36,455 nt of DNA, from positions 1 through 36,455 of the forward strand of contig DAOUET010000099.1 in the NCBI GenBank assembly GCA_034430155.1, given 5' to 3'. The notes under the pieces were generated by a model. The model was not told the DNA's origin. It did not search any database and saw nothing but the letters and a program-made list of their open reading frames with translations. Made by a program: the position numbers and the translations under genes. Below, one piece after another: positions 1 through 8,034 of this stretch (the first letter of the stretch is position 1; the number at the start of each line of letters is the position of its first letter). The stretch is from DAOUET01 sp034430155. GTDB taxonomy: Bacteria > Chloroflexota > Anaerolineae > Anaerolineales > UBA4823.

Positions 1-158
1 CAGCGCGGGCGGTAGGACGGGCCGTAGCAACCAATCCTCTGCCCATCGTCATTCCGTGCCATCGGGTAATTGGAGCCGACGGCAAGCTACATGGCTACCG
101 TGCGCCAAAAGGTATCGAGACAAAAGCCTGGTTACTGACCTTGGAAGGAGTACTCTGA
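1..158 (+). CDS. ogt: O6-methylguanine-DNA methyltransferase, C-terminal end (partial)
   Basis: Frame 3 is open from the window edge to TGA at 156-158 and encodes the last ~51 residues of an Ogt/MGMT protein. The active-site motif PCHRV is visible, preceded by the typical NPLPIVI stretch and followed by GADGKLHGYR and a C-terminal segment ending in LLTLEGVL. In this family the cysteine of PCHR accepts the alkyl group from O6-alkylguanine in a suicidal repair reaction. The N-terminal part lies outside the window. The fragment is too short to show regulation. The family call is firm because the motif and its spacing to the C-terminus are characteristic. Confidence 0.9.
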   Translation, partial: ARAVGRAVATNPLPIVIPCHRVIGADGKLHGYRAPKGIETKAWLLTLEGVL

Positions 159-450
159 GAGGGTGGGATTGGTTTTTACACAGATTCCGGTGGATATATG
201 TTCGATAGCGCTGCCCAGAAGCAGGCTCACCGGGATGGATAAAACGAATCTATCTCTCTTTCAAAGAAGGTATCTAAGCTGGGATCTATCGCGATATGTG
301 GTGGATAGAACGATATCCAACTCACCATAGATAGACAATTTTTGGCGGTCAATAGCCTTTTTTCGGTTGGGGGTTATTTGTCATCTAAATAAAACAAAAA
401 GATATCAAATGAAAGGGTGCACGAACCCATTGGATAGGAGGCTTTGACCT
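159..450. other. Gene-free spacer between convergent genes
   Basis: No ORF with a plausible start and ribosome binding site was found. A short GGC...GCC pair before six T residues near 343-362 is too weak to call a terminator. Nothing else stands out. Confidence 0.5.
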
Positions 451-1260
451 TCAGACCACAGGCGGCATCGCCATCGTTTGTGGAATGGGAACGCCGAGCA
501 ATTTGCATACTGTGGGAGCGATTTGGAGTTGGGAAATGACTTTACCGCGGTCCTCTTGGGCGAGGACCTCAGGCCTTATCAGAAAAAGTGGTACTTCGCG
601 GACATCCGGGGTAGTACCGCCGTGTAATTTGTCAGCGTTCATGCCGTGATCGCCAGTGACCAGAACCTGATAACCACGGTTCAACCATTCCGGGATCAGG
701 TTAGCCAGCATTACATCCTGATGGATGGCGTGATTGCGATATTCACTAGAATCAGAACCATGGGATTCCCCGGCAAAGTCCATTCCCATTGGATGAGCTA
801 AAAGGTAATCTGGGGAAAATTTACGGACCAACATGGCCGCAGTAGAGAACAGCTCGATGTCGGGGTAATCATCCTGGGTGTAAAATCTGCCATGTTGGAT
901 GAGTAAAGACTCGTCGTCAACCTCACGATCATCAATCGGGTCGTAAGGGACGCGGTTGTAAAGCTCAGAAAACCAATAATAGGCGGCAGCCGCGGTGATT
1001 TTCCCGGTATCCACTGCCAATTGGAAGATATTTGGTTTGTTTGAGCGCCGGACAACATAATTACTGACAACCCCATGCTCGCTGGCAACCACGCCGGTAT
1101 GAACCGTTTCATACATGGGGCGTGACATGCTGGGTAGTTCGCCGATCACTTTATAAAGGTTAGCCTTTTTGACTTCAACCAAGTGACCCAGATAACCCAT
1201 CCCGGCTACAGCTGTGTCATAGCGCAACGCGTCGGATAAAACCAGAATGACCTTGCCCAT
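451..1260 (-). CDS. Alkaline-phosphatase-superfamily phosphodiesterase/nucleotide pyrophosphatase-like protein
   Basis: 269 residues with the metal-binding pattern of the alkaline phosphatase superfamily (type I phosphodiesterase/nucleotide pyrophosphatase group). Asp10 lies in LVLSDALRYD. A Ser-rich stretch at 44-46 (LPSMSRP) is where the Ser/Thr nucleophile is expected. An HPMGMDFAGESHG segment follows, then the hallmark VTGDHGMN and a downstream LHGG histidine. No signal peptide or membrane segment is visible, so the protein is probably cytoplasmic. Such enzymes use two metal ions to cleave phosphomonoesters or phosphodiesters; the substrate cannot be read from the sequence. It is a single gene with no partner on its strand. 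The ATG at 1260 lacks a strong Shine-Dalgarno site. Confidence 0.8.
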   Translation of the reverse strand: MGKVILVLSDALRYDTAVAGMGYLGHLVEVKKANLYKVIGELPSMSRPMYETVHTGVVASEHGVVSNYVVRRSNKPNIFQLAVDTGKITAAAAYYWFSELYNRVPYDPIDDREVDDESLLIQHGRFYTQDDYPDIELFSTAAMLVRKFSPDYLLAHPMGMDFAGESHGSDSSEYRNHAIHQDVMLANLIPEWLNRGYQVLVTGDHGMNADKLHGGTTPDVREVPLFLIRPEVLAQEDRGKVISQLQIAPTVCKLLGVPIPQTMAMPPVV

Positions 1261-1605
1261 TTATTCTTGACATCTCTTCTGTGGTGATATCATTTTTCCG
1301 GATTAATTTTCCCGTTGGTGGAAATGACAAATCGATTATAAATCATTTTAGATGCCCAATAACTTCTCATGCCGTTTAACTGGTAGATTATTTTAGAGCT
1401 ACCTAAACCATGCATGAATACCAGGTAACAATCGACGGGAACACCATACAATCGGTTGGGGAAGAGAACCGGTATAGAAATCACAATTAACTGCAAGGCA
1501 CGAATGGTAGAATCTATGAGGTTGATTGAAATTCATAGCGTTGGTTTTATTAAAAACGAAATCTCCAGAACGCTTTCTCTCAAGACTATTATTTAGGAGA
1601 ATAAG
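1261..1605. other. Intergenic region between divergent genes; possible thiolase promoter
   Basis: 345 bp separate the phosphatase-like gene (-) from the thiolase (+). A possible promoter for the thiolase is TTGATT (1522-1527), a 17-bp spacer and TTTTAT (1545-1550), with a weak -10. The thiolase ribosome site AGGAGA lies at 1595-1600. A 68-codon minus-strand ORF (1290-1496) is present but unconvincing. Confidence 0.35.
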
Positions 1606-2829
1606 ATGCCTGATGCTGTTATCGTAGACGCAATCCGCACCCCAATCGGGTCTCTAGGAGGAGCTCTGGCAGCTGTGCGCCCGGATGACCTGGCAGCGCA
1701 CGTGCTAAAGGCGATTATCGACCGGACCAAGATCGACCCTAGTATCGTCGAGGAAGTCTATATGGGTTGTGCAAACCAGGCGGGAGAAGACAATCGCAAC
1801 GTGGCTCGCATGGCTTCTTTGCTGGCAGGATTCCCGGTGGAGGTACCGGCGGTGACTTTTAACCGCTTATGCGCATCGGGATTGAATGCTGTCAACCAAG
1901 CTGCCCGGGCGATTAAAGTTGGCGAAGGGGAGGTGTATATCGCAGGCGGGGTTGAGAGCATGTCGCGAGCGCCTTATTCGGTGCCCAAAAGCGAGCGCGC
2001 TTACCCATGGGGCAATCTGACCATGTGGGATACGACCCTGGGCTGGCGTTATCCCAACCCAAGGATGGAAGAACGTTACGGCACCGAGGCTATGGGGGAA
2101 ACTGCGGAAAACATCTCAGAAGACGTCAAAGAAATCACGCGTGAACAACAAGACGCTTTCTCATTGGAGAGCCACCGAAGGGCCATCGCGGCGATAGACT
2201 CAGGCAAGTTCGCTGAAGAAATTGTTCCGGTGAGCATCCCCCAGCGCAAGGGCGATCCACTTATCGTTGACACCGACGAGCGACCGAGGCGCGATACTTC
2301 CATGGAAGCCCTGGGGCGATTAAGGCCAGCATTTCGCAAGAACGGTACCGTAACGGCAGGCAACTCATCCGGTTTAAATGACGGGGCAGCTGCCTTGCTT
2401 TTGATGACGCCTGAAAAAGCGGAGTTTTTAGGCTTGAAACCAATGGTGAGAATCCTGGCTAGCGCAGCCGCGGGTGTTCCGCCGCGTATTATGGGGATTG
2501 GTCCAATCCAGGCGACCCAGAAAGCTATGGAACGTGCCGGACTCACCATAGAAGACCTCGGGTTAATCGAGTTGAACGAGGCGTTTGCAGTGCAATCATT
2601 GGCGGTGATGAGAAGGTTGGGACTGAGCTATGAAATCACCAATGTCAACGGCGGGGCCATCGCGTTGGGGCATCCTCTGGGTTGCTCGGGGGCGCGCATC
2701 TTGACGACATTAATTCATGAAATGCGGCGGCGGGCTCCAGGAAAAGAGCGACCTTTTTACGGTTTGGCTACCCTATGTGTCGGTGTCGGACAGGGAGAGG
2801 CAACTGTCGTGGAGTGGGTAGGCGATTAG
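1606..2829 (+). CDS. Thiolase, PcaF/PaaJ-like acetyl-CoA acyltransferase
   Basis: A full-length 407-residue thiolase. The catalytic residues are all visible: Cys89 in NRLCASGLNA (acyl acceptor), His356 in GHPLGCSG, and Cys391 in CVGVGQGEA (proton donor). The N-terminal motif CANQAGEDNRNVARMA is characteristic of the 3-oxoadipyl-CoA thiolase branch (PcaF/PaaJ), which cleaves a beta-ketoacyl-CoA with CoA to give acetyl-CoA. True acetoacetyl-CoA thiolases of the PhaA type lack it. AGGAGA five bases before ATG supports the start. A CoA-transferase pair sits 3 kb away on the opposite strand, so an acid activation/thiolysis route is possible, but no ring-cleavage genes are present. The exact substrate is unproven. 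Confidence 0.88.
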   Translation: MPDAVIVDAIRTPIGSLGGALAAVRPDDLAAHVLKAIIDRTKIDPSIVEEVYMGCANQAGEDNRNVARMASLLAGFPVEVPAVTFNRLCASGLNAVNQAARAIKVGEGEVYIAGGVESMSRAPYSVPKSERAYPWGNLTMWDTTLGWRYPNPRMEERYGTEAMGETAENISEDVKEITREQQDAFSLESHRRAIAAIDSGKFAEEIVPVSIPQRKGDPLIVDTDERPRRDTSMEALGRLRPAFRKNGTVTAGNSSGLNDGAAALLLMTPEKAEFLGLKPMVRILASAAAGVPPRIMGIGPIQATQKAMERAGLTIEDLGLIELNEAFAVQSLAVMRRLGLSYEITNVNGGAIALGHPLGCSGARILTTLIHEMRRRAPGKERPFYGLATLCVGVGQGEATVVEWVGD

Positions 2830-2930
2830 CACAGGAAGGACGGATAGTGATGACGTCGGATTTTAGGGTTTAACAGGGGATGATATTCCTGCTAATTAAA
2901 TTCAGACAGTGACGGAAGGGAGGGCACCAG

Positions 2931-3518
2931 ATGGCCAGCAGGGAGAAAATGGATGGTGAAAGGTTAAGACAGGGATTTAAATATTTCAACCATTTCATGG
3001 TCATGATGTGGCGCCTGGGTTTGGGCAGCTGGATAAACATCTGGCCAGCGGTGGGAGGGCGTATCATGGTAATCAGCCATACAGGCCGGAAGACAGGCAG
3101 GAAACGTCTAACACCGGTAAATTATGCGATGGTTGATGGAGAGATATTTTGTACCGCAGGATTCGGAAAAACATCCGATTGGTACCAGAACATCCTCGAG
3201 AATCCCGAAGTAGAAGTATGGCTACCGGACGGCTGGTGGGCTGGTACCGCCAAGGACGTCACAGGTGCTGAAAATCACACCGAGCGCATGAGACAGGTAT
3301 TGGTCGGCAGTGGAATTGTGGCACCTCTGGTTGGGATAGACCCACATACGCTGACAGACGAACAGCTGGAGGCGGTGACCGCCGGCTACCGCCTGATTCG
3401 CCTCCAGCGAACAGAGGCCAGAACCGGGACTGATGGGCCAGCTGATCTAGCGTGGGTGTGGCCGCTTACTGTGATGGTACTGCTCCCTTATTTGATCTTA
3501 CGACGCAGACCGAAATAA
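2931..3518 (+). CDS. Deazaflavin (F420)-dependent nitroreductase family protein with C-terminal membrane anchor
   Basis: 195 residues of the Ddn/DUF385 split-barrel family. The core contains ISHTGRKTGRKRLTPVNY, then GFGKTSDWYQNILENPEVEV, the usual family signature, in which the Arg/Lys-rich stretch contacts the F420 phosphates. The family reduces nitro groups or enones with reduced F420 (some members use other flavins). The last ~22 residues (WVWPLTVMVLLPYLI followed by RRRPK) form one hydrophobic helix with a positive end, suggesting a C-terminal membrane anchor. GGGAGGG about six bases upstream sets the ATG start. It follows the thiolase by 101 bp and may be co-transcribed. The presence of F420 in this organism is inferred, not shown. 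Confidence 0.82.
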   Translation: MASREKMDGERLRQGFKYFNHFMVMMWRLGLGSWINIWPAVGGRIMVISHTGRKTGRKRLTPVNYAMVDGEIFCTAGFGKTSDWYQNILENPEVEVWLPDGWWAGTAKDVTGAENHTERMRQVLVGSGIVAPLVGIDPHTLTDEQLEAVTAGYRLIRLQRTEARTGTDGPADLAWVWPLTVMVLLPYLILRRRPK

Positions 3519-3602
3519 CCAGAAAGTCATGATTTGATTCATTTTTGCCTCTCAGCGAAAAGAGCATAATTTAGACATACCCTCATGGAAAAAGGAGGAG
3601 GT

Positions 3603-4457
3603 ATGGAAACTCGTCGTCTTGGACGTACTGGCCATATGAGTACCGTTGCCATCTTTGGGGCCTTTGCTGTCTCACAAGCCACCCAAAGGGAGGCTGATAG
3701 GGTGATGGAAGCAATCATGGTAGCCGGAGTCAACCACATCGATGTGGCACCCAGTTATGGTCTTGCAGAAGAGCGCCTCGGTCCATGGCTAGCGCGGGAG
3801 CGGGAACGTTTCTTTCTGGGGTGCAAAACCACAGAAAGGACTAAGGAAGGAGCCGCGACTGAGATGAGGCGTTCGCTGGATCAACTGCAGGTAGATCGTT
3901 TTGATCTCTACCAGCTTCACGCGGTGACAACTTTTAAAGAGCTGGATCAAGTAACCCAAGCGGGTGGGGCATTGGAGGCGATCATTGAAGGGCGCGAGGC
4001 GGGTCTTACAGATTACATTGGGATCACAGGTCACGGGGTTGAAGCTCCGGCGGTATTTCTGGAAGCTCTACGCCGTTTTGATTTCGATACAGTGCTGTTC
4101 CCGATCAATTTTGTCATGTATGCCAACCCGGATTATAGAAAGGATGCGGAAGATCTGTTGCAGATTTGCCATGAAAAAGAAGTGGGGACGATGATCATCA
4201 AATCCATCGCGAGAGGACCATGGGGAGAACAGCCGAAAAGGTATAACACGTGGTACTGGCCTTTCACAGATGCGCAATCTATCCAAAGGGCGATAAATTT
4301 CGTGCTTTCGCAAGAAGTAACTGGCTTGTGCACGGTGGGTGATGCCAGTATCTTAACTGATGTCCTTTTAGCCTGTGAAAACTTCACACCTTTAAACGCG
4401 GTGGAACAGGAAGCTCTGATCGGCTCCGCTGGAAAATACCAACCCTTATTTGTTTAG
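3603..4457 (+). CDS. Aldo/keto reductase
   Basis: 284 residues of an (alpha/beta)8 aldo/keto reductase. The catalytic tetrad can be traced: Asp and Tyr in IDVAPSYGLAEERLG, Lys in GCKTTERT and His in LYQLHAV. The C-terminal half keeps the family's later barrel segments (IIKSIARGPW, VTGLCTVGD). There is no C-terminal ferredoxin domain as found in some related reductases. An ATG at 3585 is in frame, but AAGGAGGAGG lies inside those first codons and immediately precedes the ATG at 3603, so I use the later start. The enzyme would reduce an aldehyde or ketone with NAD(P)H; the substrate is unknown. Confidence 0.85.
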   Translation: METRRLGRTGHMSTVAIFGAFAVSQATQREADRVMEAIMVAGVNHIDVAPSYGLAEERLGPWLARERERFFLGCKTTERTKEGAATEMRRSLDQLQVDRFDLYQLHAVTTFKELDQVTQAGGALEAIIEGREAGLTDYIGITGHGVEAPAVFLEALRRFDFDTVLFPINFVMYANPDYRKDAEDLLQICHEKEVGTMIIKSIARGPWGEQPKRYNTWYWPFTDAQSIQRAINFVLSQEVTGLCTVGDASILTDVLLACENFTPLNAVEQEALIGSAGKYQPLFV

Positions 4458-4530
4458 CAGGGGCACAGATCTGATTATGGCATTCACCTGAAAAAACTAA
4501 ATATGGAGATGTTCAGGCTTATGTGGTGGT

Positions 4531-4902
4531 GTGGGCAGCGCTTACATTACCACATTGGCTTTTTGCACTCTTATCTTATCAGCAATCGCTCTCTGGGGAT
4601 GTTCAAATAATAACCTCGAATTTATTCAAGGCAAATGGGAGCGGGGTAACCTCCATTTTTATGATGTATGGACTTTTGAGGGCGGCAGGTTTTCACACGA
4701 ATTCAGCATCACGATGATGAACCCACAATTAATTACCGGCAGTTATCAAATCGTCGATAACCAGGAAGATAGGCTGGTATTAGAGCTATTCGACATAAGA
4801 GCACCCCATTCGGGAGATCCCCAAGAAGTCGCAGTGGTTAGAGACAGAGAGGCAGACACTTTGAAAATAGGGGGCAGGATATATGAGCGTTTTTCACCGT
4901 AG
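4531..4902 (+). CDS. Small putative lipoprotein, unknown function
   Basis: 123 residues. The N-terminus is hydrophobic and ends in ALWGCSNNN, which fits a lipobox with the modified cysteine near residue 24; the Trp at -2 is unusual. The remainder resembles small copper-resistance-type or META-like beta-strand domains (GKWERG...YDVWTFEGGRF...GSYQIVDNQEDRLVLEL...LKIGGRIYERF), but I do not recognise a named family. Only a GTG at 4531 is available in frame. A better placed ATG at 4521, with GGAG 12 bases upstream, is out of frame by one base, so a sequencing or real frameshift at 4521-4531 is possible. Probably secreted and lipid-anchored. Confidence 0.55.
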   Translation: MGSAYITTLAFCTLILSAIALWGCSNNNLEFIQGKWERGNLHFYDVWTFEGGRFSHEFSITMMNPQLITGSYQIVDNQEDRLVLELFDIRAPHSGDPQEVAVVRDREADTLKIGGRIYERFSP

Positions 4903-4938
4903 CGTAAAAAAATCGAGAAGTTGACTATGGATAATAAA

Positions 4939-4973
4939 ACGGTTCTCTTCTCGAGAGGAGAAAAGAACCGTCT
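4939..4973. terminator. Bidirectional Rho-independent terminator
   Basis: Arms ACGGTTCT (4939-4946) and AGAACCGT (4964-4971) enclose an inner stem of TTCTC/GAG-type pairs. On the minus strand the stem is followed by TTTTATTAT, so it probably ends the CoA-transferase transcript that stops at 5030. On the plus strand it is followed by CTTT and may also end transcription from the lipoprotein gene. Confidence 0.75.
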
Positions 4974-5029
4974 TTAGTCGACCTCAAAAAGTGATTGGCG
5001 TTTCGTTATTTTCCAGTACCGTACTGGCA

Positions 5030-5806
5030 TCAAATGTACAAGTGGTCTTTATCCACCTCTTCTCGTAAGATGCGCAGCTCTTCGGCTGTCGGGAGCGGAT
5101 TACTTTCGATGTGGCTGGCTATAAGAAGTTGGAAGCTAGTGTTTTCCGTGACCTCTTCCACAGACACACCGGGTTGGGTGGCTAACAGCTGCATGCGCTT
5201 ACTTTCAGGATGATAACCCAATACCCCCAGATTAGTCACGACCCGATAGGGGCCAGTGCCCGGAGGTAAACCGGCGGCTTCACGGGCGCCCGGGCCGCTA
5301 AGGTAACCGGGGGTGGTGATGAAATCCACAGTTCTTACAAAGCGGCGTTTGTCGTGACGCATGATGGCGATTGTCTGCCAGCAGTGTGAGCCGACGTCGT
5401 TGGCGCCACCACTACCGGGAAGGCGGACCTTGGGATGGTCGTGATCGCCGATGACGGTGCTGTTCAGGTTACCAAAAGGGTCGATTTGTGCGCCTCCCAG
5501 AAAACCATACTCGATGAAACCGCGTTGAGCGGTTTCGACAATGTCACAAATACCCGAGGCGGCTATGGCGCGATGGAAAGTGCTCTCGCCGCCTACTGCC
5601 AGGGGAAGCTTATCGAGAATGGCTCCGGTCCCGCCAAACTCAAAAATTGTTACCAGGTTAGGGGCATGCATTTTCTGGGCCAATGAAGCGGCCAGCATGG
5701 GGATGCCTGTGCCAATGAAAGCGGTGGTATTATCCGCCATCAAGCGGGCTGCAGTACAAATCAACAATTCGGTAGGGTTATAGCCGTTAAGGGCATGATT
5801 GCTCAT
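5030..5806 (-). CDS. CoA-transferase, beta subunit (GctB-like)
   Basis: 258 residues, family I CoA-transferase subunit B of the glutaconate type. Glu56 in the segment IFEFGGTGA lies where GctB of Acidaminococcus has its catalytic glutamate (Glu54), which forms the glutamyl-CoA thioester. Further family signatures are GGAQIDPFGNLNST and the glycine-rich LPGSGGANDVG. The start at 5806 is chosen over 5842 because AAGGAGTCAGCG directly precedes this ATG. It overlaps the end of the alpha subunit by 20 bp, which implies translational coupling. Together the two subunits would move CoA between acyl-CoA and a (di)carboxylic acid. The IpdAB hydrolase subgroup is an alternative that only alignment could exclude. 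Confidence 0.82.
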   Translation of the reverse strand: MSNHALNGYNPTELLICTAARLMADNTTAFIGTGIPMLAASLAQKMHAPNLVTIFEFGGTGAILDKLPLAVGGESTFHRAIAASGICDIVETAQRGFIEYGFLGGAQIDPFGNLNSTVIGDHDHPKVRLPGSGGANDVGSHCWQTIAIMRHDKRRFVRTVDFITTPGYLSGPGAREAAGLPPGTGPYRVVTNLGVLGYHPESKRMQLLATQPGVSVEEVTENTSFQLLIASHIESNPLPTAEELRILREEVDKDHLYI

Positions 5807-6779
5807 CGCTGACTCCTTGCAAAACGTTCTTGAGACTTTCAAGGCGCTCCCGACCGATCAAATCAAGATATTCACGATGGTCTTTAACCCCATAGATGTA
5901 TTTATCAAGGTAGGCTTGGGTGGCATCAATATCCTTAGAGGCATTCACCCACATCTTGATGTGTTCTTCATCCCGTTCATAGAGGTAGCACATCTCGCCC
6001 GGGTGAGAGCCAAAAGGCGCTTCCACGACGGCATCGACGAGATAGTAGGGAATGATGGTGCGATCGGGATGGCAACGGAATTCTTCGGAGTCGACGATCT
6101 GCTCAGTGCTGATGATGAGGGTCTTGGAGGCTCGCGCCAATTCAGCCGCGAAACCACTAATACCGTCTATTTGGGCATTGCCATACTTGTCAGCGCGATG
6201 AACGTGGATCAGGCCGACGTCTAGGATCAGTGCTGGCAATAAGCAGATAGGATCGCCAGTGAAGGGGCATTCGACCACTTTGGCAGCGCTGTATTTCAAG
6301 GTATCGGTGCCCAGCATGGAGCGGACTGGGATAAAGGGAACGCCCATAGCAGCAGCCTTGAAGCGCCAGGCGATAGCCGCGTTGCTCCACTCCACACAAG
6401 TCTCCACGCGACCGCTTTCAACCTCTCGGCGCAGGCAATTGGAAACACCATAGACTTCCAGACCGATATAGGTGATATCCAATGCTTTAACCAATCCAGC
6501 AGCCAAAAGCATATCTAGCTCTAAGACGCCCTGACCGGCGATGCGTAAATCCTTTACCCCCTGACGGACGATCTCATTGACGAGTGACATGGGGCAGCGT
6601 ACCGTGCCGTAGAGCTCAGTGCCGATGTAATCACCATCGTGGATGAAGCGGCTGACAGCGTCAGCCTCTGTCATGCGTTTATCCAGCAGAGCTTTGGGTT
6701 TGGCGCGGTTCCATTCCCGAAAGGCATTGATATCTAGCGGTTGAATCATTGGGCCAATGCCAGACGAAATTACTTCCAT
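5787..6779 (-). CDS. CoA-transferase, alpha subunit (GctA-like)
   Basis: 330 residues matching the alpha subunit of glutaconate-type CoA-transferases. An N-terminal KRMTEADAVSRFIHDGDYIG segment leads into a Rossmann-like CoA-binding fold, with GTDTLKYSAAKVV, VGLIHVHRADKYGNAQIDG and a C-terminal helical tail. The start at 6779 (MEVISSG) is supported by GAGGAGG nine bases upstream; the frame stays open to 6869 but that extension has no ribosome site. First gene of a two-gene operon with the beta subunit. The substrate cannot be read from the sequence; a PcaF-like thiolase nearby hints at dicarboxylic or beta-keto acids. Confidence 0.82.
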   Translation of the reverse strand: MEVISSGIGPMIQPLDINAFREWNRAKPKALLDKRMTEADAVSRFIHDGDYIGTELYGTVRCPMSLVNEIVRQGVKDLRIAGQGVLELDMLLAAGLVKALDITYIGLEVYGVSNCLRREVESGRVETCVEWSNAAIAWRFKAAAMGVPFIPVRSMLGTDTLKYSAAKVVECPFTGDPICLLPALILDVGLIHVHRADKYGNAQIDGISGFAAELARASKTLIISTEQIVDSEEFRCHPDRTIIPYYLVDAVVEAPFGSHPGEMCYLYERDEEHIKMWVNASKDIDATQAYLDKYIYGVKDHREYLDLIGRERLESLKNVLQGVSDEQSCP

Positions 6780-6833
6780 GGTGAATCCTCCTCGTTGAAG
6801 GAAATGTGAGCACGATTTAGCTCTATCACCTAT

Positions 6834-6862
6834 ACGATACAACAAAACCCAGAGGATTGCAA
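6834..6862 (-). promoter_or_regulatory. Candidate promoter of the CoA-transferase operon
   Basis: On the minus strand, TTGCAA (6862-6857), a 17-bp spacer and TATCGT (6839-6834) lie about 55 bp upstream of the alpha-subunit start. Both hexamers are only partial matches to consensus. Confidence 0.4.
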
Positions 6863-6942
6863 TATTCAACCCAAAGGTAGGTGCATTTCAATTTGGGGGC
6901 GAGTTTGCCAACACCCTCCATTTTGGGGAGAATCTGGGGTGT

Positions 6943-7983
6943 TTACCTGACGGCATTGATGAAATCAGCCAGTAAGCCATAAGCGGTGGTGTGCGGGCCA
7001 GGGTCGCTTTCGGTGATTGAAAGGCTGCCGAGCACATCGGTTTCAAATTGAACCATACTGGTGGTGCCATCAATGCGGTACAGAGGCGATTCTGGATGAA
7101 TCATCTCCGGTGCCACCCGGGCATTTAAACCATCCCCATCCCGGTGTGCTGAACAGACCAGCTTCCAACGATGGCCGCGACGCCTGGCTTCGGCGATGTC
7201 AGCCGGAGAAATGCCTCGGATGCCTTGACGATCAACCTGGTTGGGCGTGAGGGGAACCCCCATCAAGACGGTGACCAAAGCAGCGACTTTAATAGCCGCG
7301 TCCCAGCCATCTATATCACCACTGGGATCGGTTTCAGCGATGCCGATGGATTGGGCGTAGGCGACAGCCTGATCGAAGGACTCCCCAACCTCCATGCGGT
7401 TCAAGATCAGGTTTGTGGTAGAGTTCAAAATACCGCGAAAGGAGTGCAGGCGAGCGGTTGGCAGAGTACTACGGAACAAAGAGAAAATTGGGGCACCATC
7501 CATTACACTTGATTCAAAGAAAAAGTTGCGGCCTTTGGAAGCGGCCAGCTGGTTGAGATGGGTAAATGCGTGGACTACCGGACCTTTGTTGGCAGTGATG
7601 GCGTGCATTCCCATCTCCAAGGCTAATTGCAGGTGTTCGATGGCAGGTTGGCCTGTTTGATAATTGACAGGCGTGTTCTCGAAAAGCACATCTCCCCCAC
7701 ACTCGCGAATAAATTCTAAAGAGTCGGCCGGAATCGGTTGAGTGGAGATGGAGTTGAGCGATGGTGATGAGGGCTTTAGGTGGTGATCCATCACCTCCAG
7801 GGCTTTCTCCAGGGAAATGCCGTCAGGATCGATAGATATGCCATGATGGCTGGTGGCGATGCCTGTGACGCTAAAGGAAACCTTATATTGGTCTACGAGC
7901 TGGGAGCGCTTGCGTAAAAGGAGGCGGGTTAAGGCCTGACCGACATTGCCGAAGCCTAAAAGGGCGAGTTTGTAGTGGGGCAT
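6943..7983 (-). CDS. hom: Homoserine dehydrogenase, short form without ACT domain
   Basis: 346 residues. The NAD(P)-binding motif GFGNVGQ is at 10-16, followed by the homoserine dehydrogenase catalytic domain with TANKGPV, GILNSTTNLIL and the segment ETDPSGDIDGWDAAIKVA, whose Asp and Lys are the proposed substrate-binding and catalytic residues. It converts aspartate semialdehyde to homoserine on the way to threonine and methionine. The protein ends shortly after the catalytic domain, so the C-terminal ACT domain used for threonine feedback in many homologues is absent. CAGGAGG upstream supports the ATG at 7983. Its neighbours (SCO1664-family trio, CoA-transferase) do not belong to threonine biosynthesis. 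Confidence 0.92.
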   Translation of the reverse strand: MPHYKLALLGFGNVGQALTRLLLRKRSQLVDQYKVSFSVTGIATSHHGISIDPDGISLEKALEVMDHHLKPSSPSLNSISTQPIPADSLEFIRECGGDVLFENTPVNYQTGQPAIEHLQLALEMGMHAITANKGPVVHAFTHLNQLAASKGRNFFFESSVMDGAPIFSLFRSTLPTARLHSFRGILNSTTNLILNRMEVGESFDQAVAYAQSIGIAETDPSGDIDGWDAAIKVAALVTVLMGVPLTPNQVDRQGIRGISPADIAEARRRGHRWKLVCSAHRDGDGLNARVAPEMIHPESPLYRIDGTTSMVQFETDVLGSLSITESDPGPHTTAYGLLADFINAVR

Positions 7984-8034
7984 GAGACCTCCTGAGAGGG
8001 CGCTTTTAGATCAATAACGAGTGTTTTCTTTGGT

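Noticed and set aside
1290..1496. 68-codon minus-strand ORF between the phosphatase-like and thiolase genes
   Set aside because: No ribosome site, no recognisable domain and no decay pattern of a known gene; likely chance.
6911..6942. ACACCC / GGGTGT repeat just after hom
   Set aside because: Six-bp stem, large loop and no T-tract.
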